Assembly (NCBI GenBank): GCA_964520045.1
Contig: CAZFMJ010000076.1
Coordinates: 1 to 13,371, forward strand
Direction: 5' to 3'
From: CAZFMJ01 sp964520045
Lineage (GTDB): Bacteria; Elusimicrobiota; Elusimicrobia; Elusimicrobiales; CAZFMJ01
DNA length: 13,371 nucleotides
Made by a program: the position numbers and the translations under genes
In this document: positions 6,066 through 12,932 of the stretch, piece by piece
How positions within the stretch are numbered: the stretch's first letter is position 1
How the letters are laid out: every line of letters starts with the position of its first letter
Notes under the pieces: generated by a model
The model's input: only the letters and a program-made list of their open reading frames with translations
The model's database searches: none
Told to the model about the DNA's origin: nothing

Positions 6066-7324
6066 CGCAAACAACCGGCAGTCAGCTTCCGGAACCGGAA
6101 ACTGACGTTCAGCCCTGCGCTCATTTCGGCTCATGCGGAGGGTGTTCGTTAAGGGATCGGCCCTATGCGGAGCAGATCGAATTAAAAAGAAAAAAACTCA
6201 AGGACCTGCTTTTGCCTTTCTGGAGCGAAGATATATTCATCCATAAATCTCCGCAGATTTCTTATTACCGCAATAAGGCGGAAATTTCATTCAGCAGGCA
6301 GGTAAAAGAAAGAGATGAACAGAATAATCTTGTTTTTGAAAACTGCCTTGGATTTAAGTTTAAAAAACGGTGGGATAAGACCATAGACCTCTGCGGATGT
6401 TTTCTCGTGTCTCCTGAAACCGCGCCTTTGCTTGAAAGCGTTAGAAAATGGGCGCGGGAAAGCGGTCTCTCTTATTATGATTTGCGCAAACACTCGGGGT
6501 TTTTGAGGCATCTTGTGCTCAGGGAGGCCAAAAACACCGGAGAGCGCATGGTTATTCTTGTCACAGGGGAGGGGGAATTTGACGGAAAAGGTTTTTGCGC
6601 GGCTGTGAAATCGGCGTATCCGGCGCTGACCATATGCAGAGCGGTAAATTCCGGAATTTCCGACGTGGCTGTTTCGGATAAAACAGAAACGCTTGAAGGG
6701 CCGGGTTTTATACGGGAGCGTCTTGATACATATTCTTCTCCTGATTCGCCTGCTCCCGAGCGCAGCCTTTTTTTTAATATCTCCCCGTTTTCGTTTTTTC
6801 AGACCAACCCCATTGCCGCGCAGATGCTTTACTCGTCCGCGCGCAGGCGGATGAAGGAAATAAGGCCCCGCCTGCTTCTGGATTTATACGGCGGGGCGGG
6901 GGCGTTTTCATTCGCTTGCGCGGATATCGCGGAAAAATGCGTATGCGTGGAATCTTCCCCGTATGCTTTTGAAGACGGCGGAAAAAACGCCCTGCTTAAC
7001 GGAATAACCAATGTGGAATTTGTCTGCGCAAAGACCGAGGATTATCTGCGTGATCTACCCGGCGCTCTTTTGAGTTCCGGATTCGGAATTTCGGATACTG
7101 CCGTTATCGCCGATCCGCCAAGGTGCGGTTTTCATCCGAAAGCCCTTTCGGCGCTTTGCGGATTTAAATCCCGGTCCATAATTTATGTTTCATGCAATCC
7201 GTCCGCTCTCGTGCGTGATTTGAACGGATTGGCCGAAAATTATAAAATAGACTTAATCGAAGGATTTGATCTCTTTCCGCATACTGAACACATCGAGACG
7301 GCGGTTTTTCTTTCTCTAAGATAA
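6062..7324 (+). CDS. 23S rRNA (uracil-C5)-methyltransferase, TrmA/RlmD/RlmC family
   Basis: A 420-residue protein. Iron-sulfur cysteines C19, C25 and C28 (CAHFGSCGGC), with the fourth ligand probably C111 or C113 in the CGC pair. Then FFQTNP (245-250), AdoMet site DLYGGAG (274-280), DPPR (351-354), catalytic SCNP with nucleophile C378, and HTEHIE (407-412) with the general-base Glu. All key residues of the family that makes 5-methyluridine in RNA using AdoMet and a 4Fe-4S cluster are present. The cluster cysteines lie near the N-terminus, so the TRAM domain found in E. coli RlmD is absent, as in RlmC; whether the target is U1939, U747 or a tRNA position cannot be told. The ATGA overlap with the DNA methyltransferase gene means coupled translation. 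This closes the tightly packed run that begins at 2371. Confidence 0.93.
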   Translation: MTQTTGSQLPEPETDVQPCAHFGSCGGCSLRDRPYAEQIELKRKKLKDLLLPFWSEDIFIHKSPQISYYRNKAEISFSRQVKERDEQNNLVFENCLGFKFKKRWDKTIDLCGCFLVSPETAPLLESVRKWARESGLSYYDLRKHSGFLRHLVLREAKNTGERMVILVTGEGEFDGKGFCAAVKSAYPALTICRAVNSGISDVAVSDKTETLEGPGFIRERLDTYSSPDSPAPERSLFFNISPFSFFQTNPIAAQMLYSSARRRMKEIRPRLLLDLYGGAGAFSFACADIAEKCVCVESSPYAFEDGGKNALLNGITNVEFVCAKTEDYLRDLPGALLSSGFGISDTAVIADPPRCGFHPKALSALCGFKSRSIIYVSCNPSALVRDLNGLAENYKIDLIEGFDLFPHTEHIETAVFLSLR

Positions 7325-7326
7325 AG

Positions 7327-7370
7327 AAACTACAGAACGCAGATGACAGCGAAGCAGTCCCGTGTAGTTT
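7327..7370. repeat. Inverted repeat just after the RNA methyltransferase gene
   Basis: AAACTACA (7327-7334) and TGTAGTTT (7363-7370) are perfect 8-base inverted arms around 28 bases, starting two bases after the stop codon. The loop is too long and no T-run follows, so it is not a standard terminator. It may frame part of the repeat element described in the next entry. Confidence 0.4.
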
Positions 7371-7505
7371 GCTGGACGCAGATAGATATGATGAGCGCGG
7401 ATAGCTGTAAACATTCTTAAAAACTCATGGAGATTAAACGTAGGGTTTTTTCAAGCTAAAAAAATCATGTTTAATCATAAGAATCAGCGGTATCAGCGTT
7501 CTAAA
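7337..7505. repeat. Degenerate ACGCAGAT-type intergenic repeat remnant
   Basis: ACGCAGAT occurs at 7337-7344 and 7376-7383, with GCGCGGAT at 7395-7402. ATCAGCGgtATCAGCGTTCT follows near 7483-7502. Strings of this kind (ACGCAGAT..., ...ATCAGCGTTCT) are familiar as degenerate dispersed repeats in spacers of environmental bacterial genomes. The spacer 7325-7534 holds no gene. Confidence 0.4.
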
Positions 7506-7534
7506 TATTACTGGTAAGTGGTCATGAGGTAAAA

Positions 7535-9736
7535 ATGGAAACATCGGTTTTGGATAATTACGAGTATACCGGCATTGCGCCTTCTTTCGGGGATTTGAAT
7601 CCCATGCAGAAAGAAGCCGTGGACTATGCCGGAGGCCCGCTTCTCATAGTGGCCGGGGCGGGCACCGGAAAAACCAAGACCCTCACCTCAAGGATAGCCA
7701 AGCTCATATCTTCGGGAGTTCCGGCCTCGCGCATCCTCGCGCTTACTTTTACGAACAAGGCCGCGGCTGAAATGCGCCAGAGGATCGAAGCCATTGTGCC
7801 GGGGCATGGGCACAGCGTATGGATGCATACCTTTCATGCGTTCGGAGTGAAAATTCTGCGCAGGCACGCGGCGCTCTCCGGTCTTAAGCCCGATTTCCTT
7901 ATTTATGACGAAGACGACCAGAAAAAAATGGTGCAGATGGCGCTTGCGGAGATGGGAAGGGAGACGGAGAAGAACAAAGCCGGACTTTTTATCAATATAA
8001 TTTCAAGAGCCAAAGACGATTTGCTGGACGCGCAGTCTTATGCCATACACGCCCAGACCGCGGGGGATGAGCACAGGATTTTCGCTTCGCGTGTGTATCT
8101 GCGTTATCAGGCCATGCTTGCGCAGGCCGGGGCCGTGGATTTCGGAGACCTTCTTCTTAAAACCGTGGAGCTTTTGCGCGGGAAGACGGATCTAAAAGAG
8201 TATTATCAGGAATATTTCAGGCATGTGCTTGTGGACGAATATCAGGATACGAACCATTCGCAGTATGTTCTTACCAAAACTCTGGCCGCAAAACACAGGA
8301 ACGTCTGCGTCGTGGGAGATCCCGACCAGTCAATATACGCGTGGCGCGGCGCGGATATAAGGAATATTCTTGAATTTGAGCGCGATTTCGGCGACGCAAA
8401 AGTTATAACCCTTGAGCAGAATTACCGCTCCACAGCCAATATATTAAATGCCGCCGACAATGTGATAAAGCGCAACAATAACAGAAAGCCGAAAAATCTT
8501 TGGACGGTTAAGCAGAGGGGTGAGCCTGTAAAAGTGCAGGAGATGCCCACCGAGATGGATGAAGCAAGATGGACGGCAAGGGTAATGCAGGAGCTCGTGC
8601 GGGAGGAAGGCAGAAGTTTTAAGGATATAGCCGTGTTTTACCGCACTAACGCCCAGAGCCGTCTTTTTGAAGAAATGATGCGCCGTTACCAGATACCGTA
8701 CAGGCTTATAGGCAACGTGCGGTTTTATGACAGAAAAGAAATAAAGGACGCGCTGGCTTACGCAAGGCTTCTGGTTAATTTTTCCGATACGGTAAGCCTG
8801 CACCGGGTGCTGAATGTCCCCGGCCGGGGAATAGGCAAGACAGGGCAGGAAAAAATTATGCAGTATGCCGCTGAAAAGGGCGTCTCGTTTCAGGACGCGC
8901 TTTTTCAGGAGCGGGATATTCCGGGGCTTACCCCCGCGTGCAGGAGAGGCATAAAGGAGTTTCTGTCCGTTCTGGATAATCTGAGACAGCAGATCCCTTC
9001 AATAACGGCTTCGGAAGCCGTTGAAAGAATGCTCATGCAGACGGGCTACTGGAAAAGCATAGAGCAGGAAACGGAAAAAGATCCCGAAGCGGGCGCAAGG
9101 CTGGGCAATCTGCAGGAACTGGTGAATGCCTTAAAGGAATTTGAGGAAAGATGCGCAAGGGACGGTTCCGCGCCGGGCCTTACGGGATATCTTGAAGAGA
9201 TAGCGCTTGTAAGCGGAGTTGATTCTTATGACTCGGAGCAGTCCGCCGTCACTCTTATGACGGTGCATCTGGCGAAAGGGCTGGAATTTCCCGTGGTGTT
9301 TCTTACGGGGCTTGAGGAAGGGCTTTTTCCCATAGGGGCGGGCAACACGGTGGAAGAGGAAATGGAAGAGGAGCGGCGGCTGTGTTATGTGGGGATGACA
9401 AGGGCCAAGGAACAGCTTGTCATGACTTACGCCGCGACAAGAAAAATTTTCGGAAAGGTATATTCAAATCTTGCCTCGCGATTCATACTTGAAAGCAAAG
9501 TGGTGGCGGAAACCGCTCCAAGGCCGGGAGAGGAAAGTTTTCAGGTCGTGCCTCCCCCTTCATATTCACGTGAAAGGGGAATGTCTAAAGGCCAGAAAGT
9601 GCGCCACAGCAGTTACGGCACCGGCAGGATAATAAGCAGGTCGGGCTCGGGCGAGTCCGCCAAAGTCACCATCGTTTTCGACAGAGGCGGAATGCAGACT
9701 TTTATGCTCAGATACGCTCCGCTGGAGCCGGTGTAA
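7535..9736 (+). CDS. pcrA: ATP-dependent DNA helicase PcrA/UvrD (superfamily 1A)
   Basis: A 733-residue protein with all SF1A motifs: Q motif LNPMQKEAV (21-29), Walker A AGAGTGKT (40-47), Ia LTFTNKAAAEM (70-80), TFHAFG (99-104), Walker B DEYQDTN (234-240), III GDPDQSIYAWRGAD (261-274), IV LEQNYRST (293-300), V TVHLAKGLEF (576-585) and VI YVGMTRAKEQL (618-628). The last 49 residues (GQKVRHSSYGTGRII...VTIVFDRGGMQTFML) form the PcrA/UvrD C-terminal Tudor-like fold, known in the family for contacting RNA polymerase. It unwinds DNA 3'-5' in nucleotide-excision repair, replication restart and transcription-coupled repair. The first 18 residues precede the family's usual start, but GAGG five bases upstream of ATG 7535 supports it. 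It appears to be transcribed alone, with repeat-bearing spacers on both sides. Confidence 0.95.
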   Translation: METSVLDNYEYTGIAPSFGDLNPMQKEAVDYAGGPLLIVAGAGTGKTKTLTSRIAKLISSGVPASRILALTFTNKAAAEMRQRIEAIVPGHGHSVWMHTFHAFGVKILRRHAALSGLKPDFLIYDEDDQKKMVQMALAEMGRETEKNKAGLFINIISRAKDDLLDAQSYAIHAQTAGDEHRIFASRVYLRYQAMLAQAGAVDFGDLLLKTVELLRGKTDLKEYYQEYFRHVLVDEYQDTNHSQYVLTKTLAAKHRNVCVVGDPDQSIYAWRGADIRNILEFERDFGDAKVITLEQNYRSTANILNAADNVIKRNNNRKPKNLWTVKQRGEPVKVQEMPTEMDEARWTARVMQELVREEGRSFKDIAVFYRTNAQSRLFEEMMRRYQIPYRLIGNVRFYDRKEIKDALAYARLLVNFSDTVSLHRVLNVPGRGIGKTGQEKIMQYAAEKGVSFQDALFQERDIPGLTPACRRGIKEFLSVLDNLRQQIPSITASEAVERMLMQTGYWKSIEQETEKDPEAGARLGNLQELVNALKEFEERCARDGSAPGLTGYLEEIALVSGVDSYDSEQSAVTLMTVHLAKGLEFPVVFLTGLEEGLFPIGAGNTVEEEMEEERRLCYVGMTRAKEQLVMTYAATRKIFGKVYSNLASRFILESKVVAETAPRPGEESFQVVPPPSYSRERGMSKGQKVRHSSYGTGRIISRSGSGESAKVTIVFDRGGMQTFMLRYAPLEPV

Positions 9737-9790
9737 GCAGGAAGGTCGCCAGTCATCAGCGGCCCAAGTCACCAGACAGAATAAAGAGAC

Positions 9791-9830
9791 CTGTCATTCC
9801 CGAAGGCTGTAATCGGGAATCCAGTTTTTT
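9791..9830 (+). terminator. Palindromic repeat/possible terminator after pcrA
   Basis: ATTCCCGA (9796-9803) and TCGGGAAT (9813-9820) form a perfect 8-bp stem with a 9-base loop, followed by CCAG and six Ts (9825-9830). The CTGTCATTCCCG...CGGGAATCCAG wording is that of a common dispersed palindromic repeat. It could serve as the pcrA terminator, about 60 bases past the stop. Confidence 0.55.
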
Positions 9831-9927
9831 CCGTGTCCTAATCTCATAATCGATTAACCTTGCCCACCCAAGTAGTTAAATATCTGATCTTAAATAGTTC
9901 AGCTTCTTGATATTTCCCCCGCATTCT

Positions 9928-9948
9928 ATATACTATATGCTATATACT
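9928..9948. repeat. Three 7-base tandem repeats upstream of efp
   Basis: Units ATATACT, ATATGCT, ATATACT in direct tandem; on the minus strand AGTATAT, AGCATAT, AGTATAT. They end eight bases before the efp ribosome site. A related tandem lies just after efp on the plus strand, so the two are in inverted orientation around the gene. Confidence 0.7.
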
Positions 9949-9968
9949 TCTCTTCGGGAGGTGCTTAT

Positions 9969-10544
9969 ATGGCTAATGCTTCTGAAATAAGGACGGGCGC
10001 TGTTATAAGGCTGGATAAGGAACTGCACAAAACCGTTGAGGCGAAGGTTCATGCAGGCGGGGGGCGGACAGGCACAATGGTGCATATGAAGCTGAGGAAT
10101 CTTTCAACCGGGTCGGTGACGGAAAGGAGATTCGGCCCTCTTGAGAAAATAGAGGAATTATCTCCGGATAAAGCAAAGATGCAGTTTCTTTATTCGCAGG
10201 GGGATTCCTTCACGTTTATGAATCAGCAGACTTATGACCAGGTTGAAATTCCGCGCAAGACGATAGGTCCTGCGGCGAGTTTTCTCAAGGAAAACGATGA
10301 GCTTGATGTTGAATTTTACGAAGGCAAACCGCTGTCGGTTCAATATCATGATATAGTGGAGCTTAAGGTTAAAACCACGGGAGCCGGAATAAGAGGGCAG
10401 AGCGATTCCACTTTCAAGGAAGCGGAACTGGAAAACGGCTTTAAACTGCTTATCCCGCAGTTTATAAATGAAGGCGACGTTATAAGGGTTGAAGTAGAAA
10501 CCGGCAAATACTTCGCAAGAGTGACGGAGAAAGTAAGTAAATAG
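9969..10544 (+). CDS. efp: Elongation factor P
   Basis: A 191-residue protein of normal EF-P length and three-domain layout: an N-terminal KOW-like domain (about 1-65) with the loop AGGGRTGTMVHMKLRNLSTG, a middle OB domain (about 70-130), and a C-terminal OB domain with IRGQSDSTFKEAELENG (140-156) and LLIPQFINEGDVIRVEVETG. EF-P enters the ribosomal E site and helps peptide-bond formation at proline runs. Counting back from the conserved KLRN, the loop-tip residue is Arg33, where E. coli has the modified Lys34. The start ATG is preceded by GGGAGG seven bases upstream, a strong site. The gene stands alone between 7-base tandem repeats and the accessory zone. Confidence 0.95.
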   Translation: MANASEIRTGAVIRLDKELHKTVEAKVHAGGGRTGTMVHMKLRNLSTGSVTERRFGPLEKIEELSPDKAKMQFLYSQGDSFTFMNQQTYDQVEIPRKTIGPAASFLKENDELDVEFYEGKPLSVQYHDIVELKVKTTGAGIRGQSDSTFKEAELENGFKLLIPQFINEGDVIRVEVETGKYFARVTEKVSK

Positions 10545-10549
10545 AAGAA

Positions 10550-10577
10550 AGTAGATAGTATATAGCAGATAGTAGAC
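10550..10577. repeat. Four 7-base tandem repeats downstream of efp
   Basis: Units AGTAGAT, AGTATAT, AGCAGAT, AGTAGAC in direct tandem, beginning six bases after the efp stop. They match the minus-strand reading of the repeats before efp (9928-9948), so inverted copies of one degenerate heptamer family flank the gene. Confidence 0.7.
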
Positions 10578-10624
10578 AGCGAAGAGCAAAAAAATTAGCA
10601 AAAAGCGCAGAATCACCCCTATTT

Positions 10625-10654
10625 ACAAATTAGTAGATTGTTCTACTAATTTGT
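10625..10654. promoter_or_regulatory. Perfect 13-base inverted repeat, candidate operator
   Basis: ACAAATTAGTAGA (10625-10637), spacer TTGT, TCTACTAATTTGT (10642-10654). Both arms match perfectly, and the right arm shares its last base with the -35 box of the promoter that follows. This is a typical place for a repressor site on DNA. An RNA hairpin role is unlikely because it lies upstream of the predicted start of transcription. Confidence 0.6.
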
Positions 10655-10682
10655 TGACTTAATTGATTTCTCTTGTTAAAAT
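10654..10682 (+). promoter_or_regulatory. Sigma-70-type promoter giving a predicted leaderless mRNA
   Basis: TTGACT (10654-10659), a 17-base spacer and TAAAAT (10677-10682) form a near-consensus housekeeping promoter. Seven bases past the -10 box falls on 10689, the A of the ATPase start codon. No Shine-Dalgarno sequence lies before that ATG. Both points suggest a leaderless or nearly leaderless transcript. Confidence 0.7.
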
Positions 10683-10688
10683 CATTGT

Positions 10689-11915
10689 ATGGAACTTTTT
10701 CTCAGGCATCAGACAAAGGAACTCATTGAGCGTCTTAAAAAGCAGGGAACTCTTTTGCAAATTATTACCGGTCCCAGACAGGTAGGAAAGACAACTGCTA
10801 TCAGGCAGATTCTGGAATCTTTGGAAAAGGAAAGTTTTTCTACTGTTTCTGCCAGCGCCGATGCATTAGCTTCTCCGCCTTCAGTGTGGATTTCCGAATA
10901 CTGGGATAAGGCAGATGCTATTGCAGGGACAGGTAAGCCTGTTGTTCTGGCATTTGACGAACTGCAAAAAATACCGGGTTGGAGTGATATTGTAAAAGCC
11001 CGTTTTGAACTGAACAATCAAAGGCCGCCAAAAAGCAGGCCGCGCGTCATCCTTTCCGGCTCCTCAGCTTTAATGATAGAACGCGGATTGACCGAGAGCC
11101 TTGCCGGACGATTTGAACTTATCCGTTTTCCGCATTGGGATTTTCAGGAAATGAAGGAAGCCTTCGGCACAAACATGCAGAAATATATAGCGATGGGGGG
11201 ATATCCGCGTCTAAGCGAATTTCAGAGCGAAGCGGAACGTTTTCTGGAATATATCCGCGATTCCGTTATAGAACCTGTATTAAGCAAAGATATTCTTCTG
11301 CTTCACCCGGTTAATAAACCTGCTCTTCTCAGACGGCTTTTTGAGTTTTCATGCCACCATTGCGCAGAAATTGTTTCACTTCAGAAAATGCTTGGGCAGC
11401 TTACAGATAAAGGCAATGTAACAATCATTGCGGACTACCTGCATCTCATGGAGAAGGCTTTTCTTGTGGTTTCACTTCAGAAATACAGTCCGGAGATACT
11501 GCGTATCCGCTCTTCAAGCCCCAAGCTGATAGTTCTTTCACAGGCATTAGTTTCAGCTGTCCGCAATATTACACCCGGTGAAATATCAGACAATCCTGAA
11601 CTTTTCGGGAGGATAGTGGAAAATGCCGTAGGCGCGGCTCTTTTTCGGCTTACAGCGCGGACCGGCGGCGAATTGTTTTATTGGCGGGACAGAAATGATG
11701 AGGTGGATTATATAATTAAATCAGGCAGAAAATTAATAGCCGTAGAAGTTAAATCAGGTTTGAATGCGGATAAAACCAAAGGACTTTCAATGTTTTTGAA
11801 ACGCAATAAGACTGCCTCTGGAGTTGTTATCGGCGCCCAATCGGAGAATGATGTATTTCACATAGTGAAGCTTGAAGAGTTTTTTAAAAATCCGGCTCAA
11901 ATTCTGGAAATTTAA
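10689..11915 (+). CDS. AAA_14/DUF4143 ATPase with PD-(D/E)XK-like C-terminus
   Basis: A 408-residue protein. The N-terminal P-loop domain (about 20-150) has Walker A GPRQVGKTT (28-36), Walker B VVLAFDELQ (85-93; D90, E91), a sensor-like ILSGSS (121-126) and LAGRFE (138-143). A helical/winged-helix-like linker follows, with ADYLHLMEKAFLV (248-260). The C-terminal DUF4143 region has a restriction-nuclease-like pattern: VEN (310-312), EVDYI (338-342, D340) and VEVKSG (352-357, E353 and K355). The family is very common in mobile and accessory regions; its cellular role is not settled, though defence or stress roles are often suspected. The start gives the usual family N-terminus. The gene stands alone, controlled by the palindrome and promoter just upstream. 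Confidence 0.88.
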   Translation: MELFLRHQTKELIERLKKQGTLLQIITGPRQVGKTTAIRQILESLEKESFSTVSASADALASPPSVWISEYWDKADAIAGTGKPVVLAFDELQKIPGWSDIVKARFELNNQRPPKSRPRVILSGSSALMIERGLTESLAGRFELIRFPHWDFQEMKEAFGTNMQKYIAMGGYPRLSEFQSEAERFLEYIRDSVIEPVLSKDILLLHPVNKPALLRRLFEFSCHHCAEIVSLQKMLGQLTDKGNVTIIADYLHLMEKAFLVVSLQKYSPEILRIRSSSPKLIVLSQALVSAVRNITPGEISDNPELFGRIVENAVGAALFRLTARTGGELFYWRDRNDEVDYIIKSGRKLIAVEVKSGLNADKTKGLSMFLKRNKTASGVVIGAQSENDVFHIVKLEEFFKNPAQILEI

Positions 11916-12230
11916 CCCTAAAAATATTTATTGACGCCGTTTTTGTGTTGTTATTTCGGGTATCATATTAATGAAATACCCATAGAGAAGTTTATTGGAA
12001 AGTAGAGTTAAGAATGAGGAGCAATGTGGGATGATAAAACAAAGATTTAAGCAGTCAGCTATTGATGGAACCAGCGGCTTAAAAAAGAAACGCTCCCTTG
12101 CGGGAGCGTCGGCTCGGAGATGCTATCTTCGAGGTGGTTATATGTATCATACAATTTTTTGCAGCGTAGGATTGGTCACAAAAGGCATATGGGGCACAAA
12201 ATAAGCGACAAGCGGTGAAGGAGCAGTGAT
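11916..12230. other. Gene-free spacer with hairpin cluster
   Basis: About 315 bases. After the ATPase gene comes an inverted repeat GGGTAT (11958-11963)/ATACCC (11976-11981), then a featureless stretch, then three consecutive hairpins (12090-12153) ending in six Ts. A further 70 bases lead to the nucleotidyltransferase ribosome site. A 69-codon frame at 11995-12204 crosses it but starts with TTG and runs through the hairpins with no family resemblance, so it is not called a gene. Confidence 0.55.
12090..12160 (+). ncRNA. Candidate structured RNA or terminator cluster (three hairpins plus T-run)
   Basis: Hairpin 1: ACGCTCCC-TTGC-GGGAGCGT (12090-12109), a perfect 8-bp stem. Hairpin 2: CTCGGAGAT-GCT-ATCTTCGAG (12113-12133), 9 bp with one G-T pair. 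Hairpin 3: TGTAT-C-ATACA (12143-12153). Six Ts follow at 12155-12160. This could be the end of a transcript from the left, or a structured leader for the nucleotidyltransferase pair 71 bases downstream. I recognise no known RNA family. Confidence 0.4.
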
Positions 12231-12740
12231 ATGTTTTACGAAAACGTATTCAAAGAACTTAATGAAAAAAAAATCCGATATCTGATAATCGGAGGAATTG
12301 CGGTAAATCTTTATGGGTTTTCGCGGGTTACCGGTGATTTGGATATAATGCTCGATTTGGATGATAATAACAGCGTTCTTGGCTTTATTAGGGCTGTTAA
12401 AGCGCTTGGGTTTAAACCGAACATACCGGTGCGCATTGATGATTTCGCCGATTCATCAAAGAGAAGAGAATGGATCGAACAAAAAAATATGAAAGTGCTT
12501 CCCGTCTATAATCCCGCCAACGAAATTGAGCATTTGGATGTTATGGTGGAAAATTTGATTGAGTTTAAGAGCGCTTATCAGACAAAGGAGATTATTCGGG
12601 CCGGAGGTCTAGAACTTCCGGTTATATCAATTGATGCTTTGATAAAACTCAAAGAAATCGCAGGCAGGAAGCGGGATGAAATAGATATCGCGGCGCTAAA
12701 AGAAATAAAGGCGATTAAAAATGAAAAAGACAAAAAATAA
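12231..12740 (+). CDS. Nucleotidyltransferase (AbiEii/DUF6036-like)
   Basis: A 169-residue protein with AAGGAG seven bases before the ATG. The nucleotidyltransferase core is visible: YLIIGGIAVNLYG (17-29; GG 21-22), TGDLDIML (34-41; metal ligands D36 and D38) and a third acidic residue in HLDVMV (D103). The C-terminal part LIKLKEIAGRKRDEIDIAAL (137-156) is the familiar closing motif of small nucleotidyltransferases such as the AbiEii and DUF6036 groups. Enzymes of this fold transfer a nucleotide to RNA or protein; several act as toxins. The target here is unknown. All three catalytic acids are kept, so activity is plausible. Its last 20 bases overlap the start of a 59-residue partner gene, which points to a two-gene module with coupled expression. 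The C-terminus is Lys-rich. Confidence 0.82.
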   Translation: MFYENVFKELNEKKIRYLIIGGIAVNLYGFSRVTGDLDIMLDLDDNNSVLGFIRAVKALGFKPNIPVRIDDFADSSKRREWIEQKNMKVLPVYNPANEIEHLDVMVENLIEFKSAYQTKEIIRAGGLELPVISIDALIKLKEIAGRKRDEIDIAALKEIKAIKNEKDKK

Positions 12741-12900
12741 AAAAGATGAAATGTTCAATTTGGCGGATATAAAGGCGTATATGGCAATGCCCGCGGAAGA
12801 CAAACTCAATTGGCTGGAGGAGACAGCCGGTTTTCTGCGAAAAATAACGCCGGCCGCCAGCAAAAAAATCTGGGAAAAATTAAAAACCAAAGGTTTCTAA
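12721..12900 (+). CDS. Small partner protein of the nucleotidyltransferase
   Basis: A 59-residue protein (MKKTKNKKDEMFNLADIKAY...KIWEKLKTKGF). It starts inside the end of the nucleotidyltransferase gene in another frame, with a weak AAAGG upstream. Features: a Lys-rich start, LADIKAYMAMPAEDKLNWLE and a likely second helix FLRKITPAASKKIWEKLK. Short proteins with a KLEWLEE-like segment and a final IWEKL are, as I recall, usual neighbours of such nucleotidyltransferases. Overlap and size suggest an antitoxin-like or regulatory partner, but this is inference. An opposite-strand frame over the same bases (12696-12890) is a shadow. Confidence 0.7.
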   Translation: MKKTKNKKDEMFNLADIKAYMAMPAEDKLNWLEETAGFLRKITPAASKKIWEKLKTKGF

Positions 12901-12932
12901 AGGTAATAAGTCTGCCTGTAGGTAGTTAAATT

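Noticed and set aside
10158..10616. 152-codon minus-strand frame over efp and its downstream repeats
   Set aside because: Antisense to most of efp; composed of strand-like Leu/Phe/Tyr runs made by AT-rich repeats and by antisense reading.
11995..12204. 69-codon plus-strand frame before the nucleotidyltransferase
   Set aside because: It starts with TTG and passes through three hairpins whose pairing explains its sequence; no recognisable motif.
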